From Actinocorallia populi (GTDB lineage Bacteria; Actinomycetota; Actinomycetes; Streptosporangiales; Streptosporangiaceae), in assembly GCF_002995495.1 (NCBI RefSeq), contig NZ_PVZV01000002.1:682001-746000 (forward strand): DNA of 64,000 nt, written 5' to 3'. A model generated the notes under the pieces. The model had not been told where the DNA came from. It made no database searches and was given only the letters and a program-made list of their open reading frames with translations. The translations under genes and the position numbers were made by a program. This document shows, piece by piece, positions 29,070 to 36,368 of this stretch (its first letter is position 1; every line of letters starts with the position of its first letter).

Positions 29070-29645
29070 TTGTTCGCAGTATCCACCCGGGCGGCGCTGG
29101 CCGCCGCCCTGGCGGCCGGCGCCGCCCTCGCCCTTCCCGCGGCGGCCTCGGCGGCGCCCGCGAAGCCCTGCGCCGTGGGCAAGTGGAAGCTCGCCCAGTA
29201 CAAGATGGGCCAGCGGGACGAGGGGTACACGGCCAGCGCCAAGGGCGGTGAGGGCATCCGGCTGACGGTCGCCAAGAAGTCCGTCCGCTACGACTTCAAC
29301 GGCTCCAAGAGGGTCGTCACCAAGGGCAGCGTCGCGGGCGACGCCTACGACCTGGTGAGCGTCTACCGCGGGACCCTCAAGGCGAAGTCCGTCCTGACGG
29401 GCGGCAGGAAGGGCTCCCTGTCCCTCAAGGCGCGGAGCGCCACCGGCGACGCCAAGGTGAGCGACACCAACATGGGGGTTCCGCTGGGCTCCTACAGCCT
29501 CGTCAAGAACTACCGCAAGGCCGAGACGGATCCGCTCGTCCCGGTCTACGCCGACTTCACCTGCACCGCCAAGACCCTCAAGCTCACGATGGAGGCCGAC
29601 GGCGCCGGCACCATCGACGTGGCGCTGGTCTACCGGCGCGTCTGA
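29070..29645 (+). CDS. Secreted protein, tandem family member 3
   Basis: 191 residues from the TTG at 29070. The signal peptide ends near ASAAPA (about residue 28). Family motifs: CAVGKWKLAQY, KGGEGIRLTVAKKSVRYDFNGS, VTKGSVAGDAYDL, LTGGRKGSLSLKARSATGDA, YSLVKNYRK, FTCTAKTLKL, and VYRRV at the end. The adjacent fourth copy shares KGGEG, GGRKG and ATGDA with it, suggesting a recent duplication of members 3 and 4. A further upstream ATG (29058) lies in another frame and is not used. Confidence 0.75.
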   Translation: MFAVSTRAALAAALAAGAALALPAAASAAPAKPCAVGKWKLAQYKMGQRDEGYTASAKGGEGIRLTVAKKSVRYDFNGSKRVVTKGSVAGDAYDLVSVYRGTLKAKSVLTGGRKGSLSLKARSATGDAKVSDTNMGVPLGSYSLVKNYRKAETDPLVPVYADFTCTAKTLKLTMEADGAGTIDVALVYRRV

Positions 29646-29663
29646 TCCTCCCGGCGGGGGTCG

Positions 29664-29699
29664 GGCGGGGGCGCGGACGCCGCCACCCGCGCCCCCGCC
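29664..29699. terminator. Hairpin after family member 3
   Basis: GGCGGGGGCGCGG and CCGCGCCCCCGCC form a perfect 13-base stem with a 10-base loop, 18 bases past the stop, without a T tract. Confidence 0.65.
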
Positions 29700-29752
29700 G
29701 GGCGGCACGCTGGAATTCTCCTGAAATCCGATGTTCCTTCACGGATGGCGGA

Positions 29753-29793
29753 TACGTTTGACGATCATCCGCCGCTCCACGGAGGAGGTCGAC
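29753..29793 (+). promoter_or_regulatory. Shared leader element, copy 4 (diverged)
   Basis: TACGTT, then TGACGATCATCC, a longer variable part, and GGAGGAGGTCGAC before the TTG start. The core GATCATCC and GGAGGTCGAC are kept, but the spacing is 6 bases longer than in the other three. Confidence 0.55.
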
Positions 29794-30363
29794 TTGCCCG
29801 CCACCCCGGCCCGCCTGCTGCCGGCCGCCGCGCTGGCCGCGGGAGCCGTTCTGGCCCTGTCCGCCCCGGCCTCGGCCAAGGCCTGCGTCACCGACGACTG
29901 GAAACTCACCCGGTACCGGATGGCGGCCGCCGGCCAGGACGTCCGGATCAGCGCCAAGGGGGGCGAGGGCACCCGCCTCTCTATCACGAAGAAGACGCTC
30001 TCCTACGATTTCACCAAGGCCCGGGAGGTCGTCGCCGAGGGAAATGACAACGGCGACGAATACACCCTGACCAGCGTCTACAAGAAGAAGCTCCACTTCA
30101 AGTCGTCCCTGAAGGGCGGTAGGAAGGGAACCTTGTCGATCAAACGCGGGTCGGCGACCGGCGACGCCACCGTGAAATCCCTTTTCAACACGATCTCGTT
30201 GCGCACGGTCAAGCTCGCCAGGCACTACCGCAACGGCAACGTGGACCCGCTCGTCCCCGCCCGCCCCGCCTTCGCCTGCTCGGGCAGGACCCTGAAGCTC
30301 ACCGCCGTCCTGTCCGACCCCGCGGCCCCCGCCACCGTCACCGCGACCTACCGCCGCATCTGA
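29794..30363 (+). CDS. Secreted protein, tandem family member 4
   Basis: 189 residues from the TTG at 29794. The signal peptide ends at APASA (about residue 27). Family motifs: CVTDDWKLTRY (the Gly of the other copies is Asp here), KGGEGTRLSITKKTLSYDF, LKGGRKGTLSIKRGSATGDA, PLVPARPAFACSGRTLKL and a final YRRI. It keeps both cysteines. No hairpin separates it from the Dabb gene, which has its own promoter. Function unknown. Confidence 0.73.
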   Translation: MPATPARLLPAAALAAGAVLALSAPASAKACVTDDWKLTRYRMAAAGQDVRISAKGGEGTRLSITKKTLSYDFTKAREVVAEGNDNGDEYTLTSVYKKKLHFKSSLKGGRKGTLSIKRGSATGDATVKSLFNTISLRTVKLARHYRNGNVDPLVPARPAFACSGRTLKLTAVLSDPAAPATVTATYRRI

Positions 30364-30372
30364 CCCGCGTCC

Positions 30373-30378
30373 TAGGCT
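30373..30378 (+). promoter_or_regulatory. -10 hexamer of a leaderless transcript
   Basis: TAGGCT ends 6 bases before the ATG of the Dabb gene, and there is no Shine-Dalgarno sequence between. Transcription would start at or next to the ATG. Confidence 0.55.
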
Positions 30379-30384
30379 GGATGC

Positions 30385-30678
30385 ATGATCAGACACGTGG
30401 TGATGTTCACCTGGAAGCCCGAGGCCACCCAGGAGCAGAAGGCGGCGGTGCCGGCGGGCCTGGCGGAGCTGCCGGACCGGATTCCGCAGATCAGGCGCTA
30501 CGAGTACGGGGCGGGCATCAATCCGGGGAACCAGGACTTCGTGCTGGTGGCGGACTTCGCCGACCATGACGACTTCGTCACATACCGCGACCACCCCGCG
30601 CACCGGGAGTTCATCGACAGGTGCGTCACGCCGATCGCCGCGAGCCTGGCCAGAGTGCAGTACCGGCTGCCCGGTTAA
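30385..30678 (+). CDS. Dabb-family (stress-responsive alpha/beta barrel) protein
   Basis: A 97-residue ferredoxin-like protein. It opens IRHVVMFTWKPEATQEQK, has YGAGINPGNQDFVLVADF in the middle and HPAHREFIDRCVTPIAA near the end, a full Dabb domain. Such proteins form dimeric barrels; members are stress proteins or polyketide cyclase-like enzymes, and no reaction can be assigned here. The start is probably leaderless. The stop is followed by the operator region of the TetR gene. Confidence 0.85.
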   Translation: MIRHVVMFTWKPEATQEQKAAVPAGLAELPDRIPQIRRYEYGAGINPGNQDFVLVADFADHDDFVTYRDHPAHREFIDRCVTPIAASLARVQYRLPG

Positions 30679-30687
30679 TCGTTTGTA

Positions 30688-30747
30688 ACAAGCGCTTGCT
30701 CATAATTTGACGAGATGACAACCTGGGTGACTGAGCAAGCGGTTGGG
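30688..30747 (+). promoter_or_regulatory. KstR2-like operator sites before a TetR gene
   Basis: ACAAGCGCTTGCT (30688-30700) matches the published KstR2 pattern AnCAAGnnCTTGnT. A weaker half-matching copy, AGCAAGCGGTTGGG, is at 30734-30747. Both lie in the 89 bases upstream of the TetR gene. The 12-mer CAAGCGCTTGCT recurs at 31689-31700, exactly 1000 bases on. Confidence 0.6.
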
Positions 30748-30767
30748 CGGGGGCGCATAATAAAGGG

Positions 30768-31421
30768 GTGACTACCACGACGAACAGCGGACGGGCCAGG
30801 GCCCGCGAGGGCGGCCGACGCCGCGCCAGGGGCGCCTCGGGCCCGGCTTCCGAACGCCGCGACCATCTGGTCAGGCTGGCGGCGGAACTGTTCGCCAAGA
30901 AGGGGTTCCAGGCCACCACCGTCCGCGAGATCGCCGACGAGGCCGGAATCCTGTCCGGCAGCCTCTACCACCACTTCGACTCCAAGGAGTCGATCGTGGA
31001 CGAGATCCTGTCGAACTTCTTCACCGAACTGATGGCCGCCAACCGCGCGGCGATCGAGGAGGACGGCGGCCCCGAGAAGGTGCTCGCCGCCCTGGTGCGC
31101 ATCGCCTTCGGCACCCTGGAGCCGCACCGCGCGGCCATCACGGTGCTGCAGAACGACTGGAACTACCTCAAGGGCCTCGAGCGCTTCGACTACCTCTTCA
31201 AGGCCGAGGAGGACGTCGAGGAGATGTGGGTCACGGCCATCCGGAACGGCCAGACCGCCGGCCTCTTCCGGGCCGACCTGCATCCCCGGCTCACCTACCG
31301 GATGATCCGCGACACGATCTGGGTCGCCGTCCGCTGGTTCCACACCGACGGCGGCTTCGACGCCGAGACGCTGACCGACCACTACGTCGGCGTCCTGCTC
31401 GACGGCATCCACATCCACTAG
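30768..31421 (+). CDS. TetR-family regulator, KstR2-like
   Basis: A 217-residue TetR protein with a basic N-terminal tail, the helix-turn-helix GFQATTVREIADEAGILSGS, then LYHHFDSKESIVDEIL, and the C-terminal segment YRMIRDTIWVAVRWFHTDGG. These segments are close to mycobacterial KstR2, which controls cholesterol-ring catabolism. No steroid genes are nearby, so the regulon is uncertain. The sites upstream suggest autorepression. I use the GTG at 30768; no strong ribosome binding site is seen apart from AAAGGG just before it. Confidence 0.82.
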   Translation: MTTTTNSGRARAREGGRRRARGASGPASERRDHLVRLAAELFAKKGFQATTVREIADEAGILSGSLYHHFDSKESIVDEILSNFFTELMAANRAAIEEDGGPEKVLAALVRIAFGTLEPHRAAITVLQNDWNYLKGLERFDYLFKAEEDVEEMWVTAIRNGQTAGLFRADLHPRLTYRMIRDTIWVAVRWFHTDGGFDAETLTDHYVGVLLDGIHIH

Positions 31422-31456
31422 GGGCCCGCGCACGCCGACGCGTGCCGGAGCACCCT

Positions 31457-31495
31457 CCTCGCCGACCGGCCCGGGTACCGTGCCGGTCGGCGAGG
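31457..31495 (+). terminator. Terminator of the KstR2-like gene
   Basis: A perfect 14-base stem: arm 31457-31470 beginning CCTCGCCG and arm 31482-31495 ending CGGCGAGG, with an 11-base loop. A short T run follows at about 31508-31513. It lies 36 bases past the stop. Confidence 0.7.
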
Positions 31496-31687
31496 CATGC
31501 CCGCCGTTCTTTTTCGTCCGGGGTGTCGTGCCCCGGTTTGCCGCGTTCCAACTCCGGCGTTCCGACGCTGCCGGACGGGAGGGGGCGCGATCCCTCCCGC
31601 CCGGCAGCGGGTCCGGAGCCGGGAGCCCGGATGGGGGGAGTGCTCCCGGCGGCATGTCAGGAAAGCTAACCCGAAAAACTTTCACAC

Positions 31688-31699
31688 GCAAGCGCTTGC
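31688..31699. promoter_or_regulatory. Palindrome GCAAGCGCTTGC in the cellobiose control region
   Basis: A perfect 12-base palindrome. Together with the following T it shares the 12-mer CAAGCGCTTGCT with the site in front of the KstR2-like gene. It may be a second target of that TetR protein or a LacI-type site. Confidence 0.55.
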
Positions 31700-31792
31700 T
31701 TGGTCTCTTTTCCGTAGAGCTTTCCGCAGAAGTTCATGTAACGGTTGTGTTTCGGGGGCTTGACGGGCCGGTACGCCCGGGGCTGTGATGCG

Positions 31793-31806
31793 TGGGAGCG
31801 CTCCCA
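31793..31806. promoter_or_regulatory. CebR/CelR box
   Basis: TGGGAGCGCTCCCA, identical to the 14-base operator bound by CebR in Streptomyces and CelR in Thermobifida. It lies 61 bases before the binding-protein ATG. Cellobiose or cellotriose releases the repressor in those organisms. Confidence 0.9.
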
Positions 31807-31867
31807 CACCCCCCGAGGACTCGACGAAGAGTCCGCTTCTCCCCACCCCGTCCTGGGAGGAACGACC

Positions 31868-33163
31868 ATGAAGTTCACCCGCCGATCCACTGCGATCGCG
31901 GCCGTCCTGGCCGGCGTGCTCGCCGCCGGTTCCGCCTGCTCGTCCGACGACTCCGCCGACTCCGGGAAGATCACCCTGACCGTCGACACCTTCGGCAGCT
32001 TCGGCTACGAGGAGCTCTTCGAGCAGTACGAGAAGGACAACCCCGGCATCACGATCGAGCACCGCAACGAGAAGGAGCACGAGAAGGTCTACGTGCCCAA
32101 CCTCCTGAAGTACCTGGAGACCGGCAGCGGCGCCGGCGACGTCGTCGCGCTCGAGGAGGGCGTGCTGACCAACCTGCGCGGCCAGTCCGACAAGTTCGCC
32201 GACCTCAACCAGTACGGCGGCGCCGAGCTCAAGGACGACTTCCTGCCGTGGAAGTGGAGCCTCGGCCAGAGCCTGGACGGCAAGTCGCTGATGGCGCTGG
32301 GCACCGACGTCGGCGGCCTGGCCATGTGCTACCGCACCGACCTGTTCGAGAAGGCGGGCCTGCCCACCGACCGCGAGGAGGTCGGGCAGCTGTGGCCGAC
32401 GTGGCAGGCCTACGTCGACACCGGCAAGAAGTTCCAGGAGAAGGTCCCGGACACCAAGTTCGTGGACGGCCTGACCACGCTCTTCAACGCCGTCCTGTCC
32501 CAGGAGGCCCCGAAGAACGGCAACGTCACCTACTTCGACGCCTCCGAGAAGTACATCGCGGACACCAACCCGGCGGTGAAGTCGGCGTTCGACTTCGTCG
32601 CGGGCCTGGACCAGGACCAGCTGTCGGCGGGCCTGAAGAGCTTCACCCCGCAGTGGCAGACCGGCTTCAAGAAGGACTCCTTCGCCACCATGGCCTGCCC
32701 GGCCTGGATGCTCGGCGTGATCAAGGAGAACTCCGGTGACACCTACGACGACAAGTGGGACGTCGCGGCGGTGCCCGGCGGCGGCGGCAACTGGGGCGGC
32801 TCGTTCCTGGCCGTGCCCAAGCAGTCCGAGCACCCGAAGGAAGCGGCCGACCTGGCCAAGTTCCTGACCAGCGCCAAGTCGCAGATCACCGCGTTCAAGG
32901 CGGTCAACGCGCTGCCGACCTCCCCCGAGGCGCTGGCCGACCCGCAGGTCAAGGACGCCAAGAACGACTACTTCAACGACGCCCCGGTCGGCGAGATCTT
33001 CGCCACCACCGCGACGTCGCTGCAGCCGGTCCAGCTCGGCGTGAAGAACGTCGACGTGCGCACCGTGTTCGAGGACATCCTGGTCGCGCTCGGCCAGGAC
33101 AAGCTCGACGCCGGTGAGGCGTGGCAGAAGGCCATCGAGGACGGCCGGGACAAGGCCGAATAG
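31868..33163 (+). CDS. cebE: Cellobiose/cello-oligosaccharide ABC transporter binding lipoprotein
   Basis: A 431-residue family-1 solute-binding protein. The signal peptide ends in a lipobox (AAGSAC, Cys24), so the mature protein is anchored outside the membrane. The segments SFGYEELFEQYEKDNPGI, WKWSLGQSLDGKSLMALGTD and GGGGNWGGSFLAVP are typical. The assignment to cellobiose rests on the operon: two permeases, a GH1 beta-glucosidase and a LacI regulator follow, and a perfect CebR box precedes it. As in Streptomyces, no ATPase is encoded here; a shared MsiK-type ATPase elsewhere would energise uptake. The ATG follows GGGAGG. Confidence 0.85.
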   Translation: MKFTRRSTAIAAVLAGVLAAGSACSSDDSADSGKITLTVDTFGSFGYEELFEQYEKDNPGITIEHRNEKEHEKVYVPNLLKYLETGSGAGDVVALEEGVLTNLRGQSDKFADLNQYGGAELKDDFLPWKWSLGQSLDGKSLMALGTDVGGLAMCYRTDLFEKAGLPTDREEVGQLWPTWQAYVDTGKKFQEKVPDTKFVDGLTTLFNAVLSQEAPKNGNVTYFDASEKYIADTNPAVKSAFDFVAGLDQDQLSAGLKSFTPQWQTGFKKDSFATMACPAWMLGVIKENSGDTYDDKWDVAAVPGGGGNWGGSFLAVPKQSEHPKEAADLAKFLTSAKSQITAFKAVNALPTSPEALADPQVKDAKNDYFNDAPVGEIFATTATSLQPVQLGVKNVDVRTVFEDILVALGQDKLDAGEAWQKAIEDGRDKAE

Positions 33164-33226
33164 ACGACTCCGCGAGGCGGCGCCGCAGCGGCGGCGCCGC
33201 CCCCGCCCTCGAAAGGCTCAAGTCCC

Positions 33227-34174
33227 ATGCTCGACGTGCGCAAGCGCTCCGCCGCTTCTCCCGCGCCGCCGGCCGAGAAGGCGCCCAGGTCCCGGTGGTC
33301 GACCTGGTTCGACCTCAAGGCCGTCCCCTACCTGCTGGTCTCCCCGTATTTCATCCTCTTCTCCATCTTCGGCCTGTTCCCGCTGGGCTTCACCGTCTGG
33401 GTGTCCCTGCACGACTGGGAGCTGGCCGGCGACCGCAAGTGGATCGGCCTGGAGAACTACACCGAGCTCCTCCAGGACGGCGAGTTCTGGAACTCGGTCC
33501 TCAACACGGTCGGCATGTTCGTCCTGGCGACCATCCCGCAGCTCATCCTCGCGCTGATGCTGGCCAACGCCCTCAACAAGCGCATGCGCCTCCGCCTGCT
33601 CTACCGGCTGGGCGTCCTCGTCCCGATGGTCACCTCGGTCGTCGCGGTGGCCGTCGTCTTCGGCCAGCTGTTCGCCCGCGACTACGGCTTCGTCAACTGG
33701 CTGCTGCGCACCGACGGCCTGGACTGGACGGCCGACAAGTGGAGCTCCTGGACGGCCATCTCCGTCATGGTCGACTGGCGCTGGACCGGCTACAACGCCC
33801 TCATCTACCTGGCCGCCATGCAGGCCATCCCGCGCGACCTCTACGAGGCCGCCTCGATCGACGGCGCCTCCGCGCGCCGCCAGTTCTGGCAGATCACCAT
33901 CCCCATGCTCAAGCCCGCGATCGTCTTCACCACGATCACCTCCACCATCGGCGGCCTGTCGCTGTTCACCGAGCCGGTGATGTTCGCCCAGGGCGACGTC
34001 GGAGGCGGCTCGCTCGGCCAGTTCCAGACCGTCGCCATGTACATGTACGAGAGCGCGTTCCGGCACTTCGAGTACGGATACGCCTCGGCGGTCGCCTGGA
34101 TGCTGTTCATGATGATCCTGCTGGTGTGCTTCTTCAGCTTCGTGTTCACCCGGCGGATCGGGGGCGACAAGTGA
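33227..34174 (+). CDS. cebF: Cellobiose ABC transporter permease, first subunit
   Basis: A 315-residue MalF-type permease with six predicted helices after a 30-residue cytoplasmic N terminus. The EAA loop contacting the ATPase is YEAASIDGASARRQFWQ. It lies 63 bases after the binding-protein gene and overlaps the next permease by 4 bases (GTGA). It forms the membrane channel together with the second permease. Confidence 0.85.
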   Translation: MLDVRKRSAASPAPPAEKAPRSRWSTWFDLKAVPYLLVSPYFILFSIFGLFPLGFTVWVSLHDWELAGDRKWIGLENYTELLQDGEFWNSVLNTVGMFVLATIPQLILALMLANALNKRMRLRLLYRLGVLVPMVTSVVAVAVVFGQLFARDYGFVNWLLRTDGLDWTADKWSSWTAISVMVDWRWTGYNALIYLAAMQAIPRDLYEAASIDGASARRQFWQITIPMLKPAIVFTTITSTIGGLSLFTEPVMFAQGDVGGGSLGQFQTVAMYMYESAFRHFEYGYASAVAWMLFMMILLVCFFSFVFTRRIGGDK

Positions 34175-34992
34175 AGGCCAACGTGCTCACCCGCGCGACG
34201 CTCGTCGTGACGCTGATCCTGTCGGCGTTCCCGATCTACTGGATGTTCGTCGTCGCGACGCGGTCCAACGACGTCGTCGGCATGATCCCGCCGCCGATGC
34301 TGCCGGGCGGCAACCTCGGCGCCAACCTGGAGCGGCTGTTCGCCACCGAGGACGCCAACTTCGTCCAGGGCATGATCAACTCCGCGATCGTCGCCACGAC
34401 CGTGACGCTGTCGGTCGTCATCCTCAGCAGCCTCGCCGGCTTCGCCTTCGCCAAGCTGCGGTTCCGCGGCCGCGACGGGCTGCTGCTGACCGTCCTGATC
34501 ACCATGATGGTGCCGCTCCAGCAGATGGGCATCATCCCGCTCTACATGATGATGGTGAAGTTCGGCTGGGTCGGCGAGCTCAAGGCCGTCATCATGCCGT
34601 TCCTGGTGAACGCCTTCGGGGTGTTCCTGATGCGCCAGTACGCCATCCAGGCGGTGCCCGACGAGCTCATCGAGGCCGCGCGCGTCGACGGATGCTCCAC
34701 GCTGCGCATCTACTGGAGCGTCGTGCTGCCGGCGATGCGCCCGGCCGTCGCGGTGCTGGCGCTGTTCACCTTCATGCAGACCTGGAACGAGTTCATCTGG
34801 CCGATGGCCGTGCTGACGCAGTCCAACCCGACCGTCCAGCTGTCCATCTCCGCGCTGAACAGCGCGTACTTCCAGGACTACACGCTCGTGTTCACCGGAA
34901 CGGCGCTGGCGACGGTCCCGCTGATCGCCATCTTCGTTCTCTTCGGCCGCCAGATCATCGGCGGCATCATGGAAGGAGCCGTGAAGGCATGA
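34171..34992 (+). CDS. cebG: Cellobiose ABC transporter permease, second subunit
   Basis: A 273-residue MalG-type permease with six helices. The EAA loop is IEAARVDGCSTLRIYWSVVL. The GTG at 34171 overlaps the stop of the first permease and the stop overlaps the beta-glucosidase start (ATGA), so the three genes are translationally coupled. It completes the membrane part of the importer. Confidence 0.85.
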   Translation: MKANVLTRATLVVTLILSAFPIYWMFVVATRSNDVVGMIPPPMLPGGNLGANLERLFATEDANFVQGMINSAIVATTVTLSVVILSSLAGFAFAKLRFRGRDGLLLTVLITMMVPLQQMGIIPLYMMMVKFGWVGELKAVIMPFLVNAFGVFLMRQYAIQAVPDELIEAARVDGCSTLRIYWSVVLPAMRPAVAVLALFTFMQTWNEFIWPMAVLTQSNPTVQLSISALNSAYFQDYTLVFTGTALATVPLIAIFVLFGRQIIGGIMEGAVKA

Positions 34993-36368
34993 CCACTCGG
35001 GGGTTTCCGGAGGACTTCACCTGGGGGACCGCCACGTCGGGCTACCAGATCGAGGGCTCCGTCACGGCCGACGGGCGCGGCACGTCCATCTGGGACACCT
35101 TCGCCCACACGCCGGGCAGGGTGATGAACGGCGAGCACGGCGACGTCGCCAACGACCACTACAACCGCTACGCCGAGGACGTGGCGCTCATGTCCTCGCT
35201 GGGCTACGGCGCCTACCGCTTCTCGATCTCCTGGCCGCGGGTCATGCCCGACGGCGGCGGCGAGGTCAACCAGCGCGGACTGGACTTCTACCGCAGGCTG
35301 GCAGACAGCCTCCTCGAGGCGGGCATCACCCCGTACGCCACCCTCTACCACTGGGACCTGCCGCAGAAGCTGCAGGACGCCGGAGGCTGGCCCGCCCGCG
35401 ACACCGCCTACCGGTTCGCCGACTACGCGGCGGCCGTCCACGAGGCGCTCGGCGACCGCGTCAAGCACTGGTTCACCGTGAACGAGCCGTGGTGCGCGGC
35501 CTTCCTCGGCTACGCCTCCGGCGACCACGCGCCGGGCCTGCGCTCGCCGGAGCTGTCGGTCCGCGCCGCCCACCACCTGCTGCTCGCGCACGGCCTGGCC
35601 GCGCCCGTCCTGCGCGGCGGCGGCGGGATGGCCGGAGCCGCGCCGAACCTGTACGCGGTCTCGCCGGCGAGCGACGACGAGCTCGACCTGGACGCCGCAC
35701 GCCGCATCGACGGGCTGCAGAACCGCTTCTTCCTGGACGCGCTGCTGCGCGGCACCTACCCGGCCGACGTCCTGCAGGACCTCGCGCCGTTCGGGTTCGA
35801 GGAGGTGATCCAGGCCGGGGACATGGAGCTGATCGGAGGCCCGCTCGACTTCCTCGGCGTCAACTACTACTCCCGCCACACCGTCAGCGCGAACAGCGAC
35901 GGCGGCATGGTCGCCACGTCCCCGTTCGCCTCGGACTCGCCCTGGCCCGGCGCCTCGCACGTGTCGTTCGTGCACGGCGGGCGCCCCGTGACGGACATGG
36001 GCTGGGAGGTCGACCCCGGCGGCCTGCACGAGATCCTCACCTGGGTCGCCAAGGAGTACCCGCCCGTGCCGCTCTACATCACCGAGAACGGCGCGGCGTA
36101 CGTCGACACCATGGTGGACGGCGAGGTCGACGACCCCGAGCGCATCGCCTACATCGAGGCACACCTGGCCGCCTGCCGCGACGCGATCGCCGACGGCGTG
36201 CCGCTGAAGGGCTATTTCGCCTGGTCCCTGATGGACAACTTCGAGTGGGGCTGGGGCTACGGCAAGCGCTTCGGCCTCGTCCACGTCGACTACGAGACCC
36301 AGAGGCGCACGCCCAAGAGCAGCGCCCGCTGGTACGGCCGGGTGGCACGGCAAAATGGTCTGCCGTGA
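34989..36368 (+). CDS. bglC: Beta-glucosidase, glycoside hydrolase family 1
   Basis: A 459-residue cytoplasmic GH1 enzyme cleaving imported cellobiose to glucose. The acid/base is Glu166 in FTVNEPW and the nucleophile Glu366 in YITENGAAY. The N-terminal GH1 signature FTWGTATSGYQIEG and the closing SLMDNFEWGWGYGKRFG are present. There is no signal peptide, as expected for an enzyme acting on imported sugar. It overlaps the second permease gene (ATGA) and the regulator gene (GTGA). Confidence 0.92.
   Translation: MTTRGFPEDFTWGTATSGYQIEGSVTADGRGTSIWDTFAHTPGRVMNGEHGDVANDHYNRYAEDVALMSSLGYGAYRFSISWPRVMPDGGGEVNQRGLDFYRRLADSLLEAGITPYATLYHWDLPQKLQDAGGWPARDTAYRFADYAAAVHEALGDRVKHWFTVNEPWCAAFLGYASGDHAPGLRSPELSVRAAHHLLLAHGLAAPVLRGGGGMAGAAPNLYAVSPASDDELDLDAARRIDGLQNRFFLDALLRGTYPADVLQDLAPFGFEEVIQAGDMELIGGPLDFLGVNYYSRHTVSANSDGGMVATSPFASDSPWPGASHVSFVHGGRPVTDMGWEVDPGGLHEILTWVAKEYPPVPLYITENGAAYVDTMVDGEVDDPERIAYIEAHLAACRDAIADGVPLKGYFAWSLMDNFEWGWGYGKRFGLVHVDYETQRRTPKSSARWYGRVARQNGLP

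Larger units (their letters stand above)
31496..31867. other. Control region of the cellobiose operon
   Basis: No gene is visible. It contains the palindrome at 31688-31699, an AT-richer segment around 31700-31760 where the promoter probably lies, and the CebR box at 31793-31806. The long leader gives room for two regulators. The last 20 bases hold the ribosome binding site GGGAGG for the binding-protein gene. Confidence 0.6.

Noticed and set aside
18144-30363. Possible relation of the secreted protein at 18144 to the four-gene family at 27.7-30.4 kb
   Set aside because: Both are small, basic and secreted with two cysteines, but the CxxxxWxLxxY, YDFxxS and final YRR motifs are missing in the former.
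30688-31421. Naming the TetR protein KstR2 outright
   Set aside because: Protein and operator are similar, but none of the steroid-ring degradation genes that define the KstR2 regulon is in the window.
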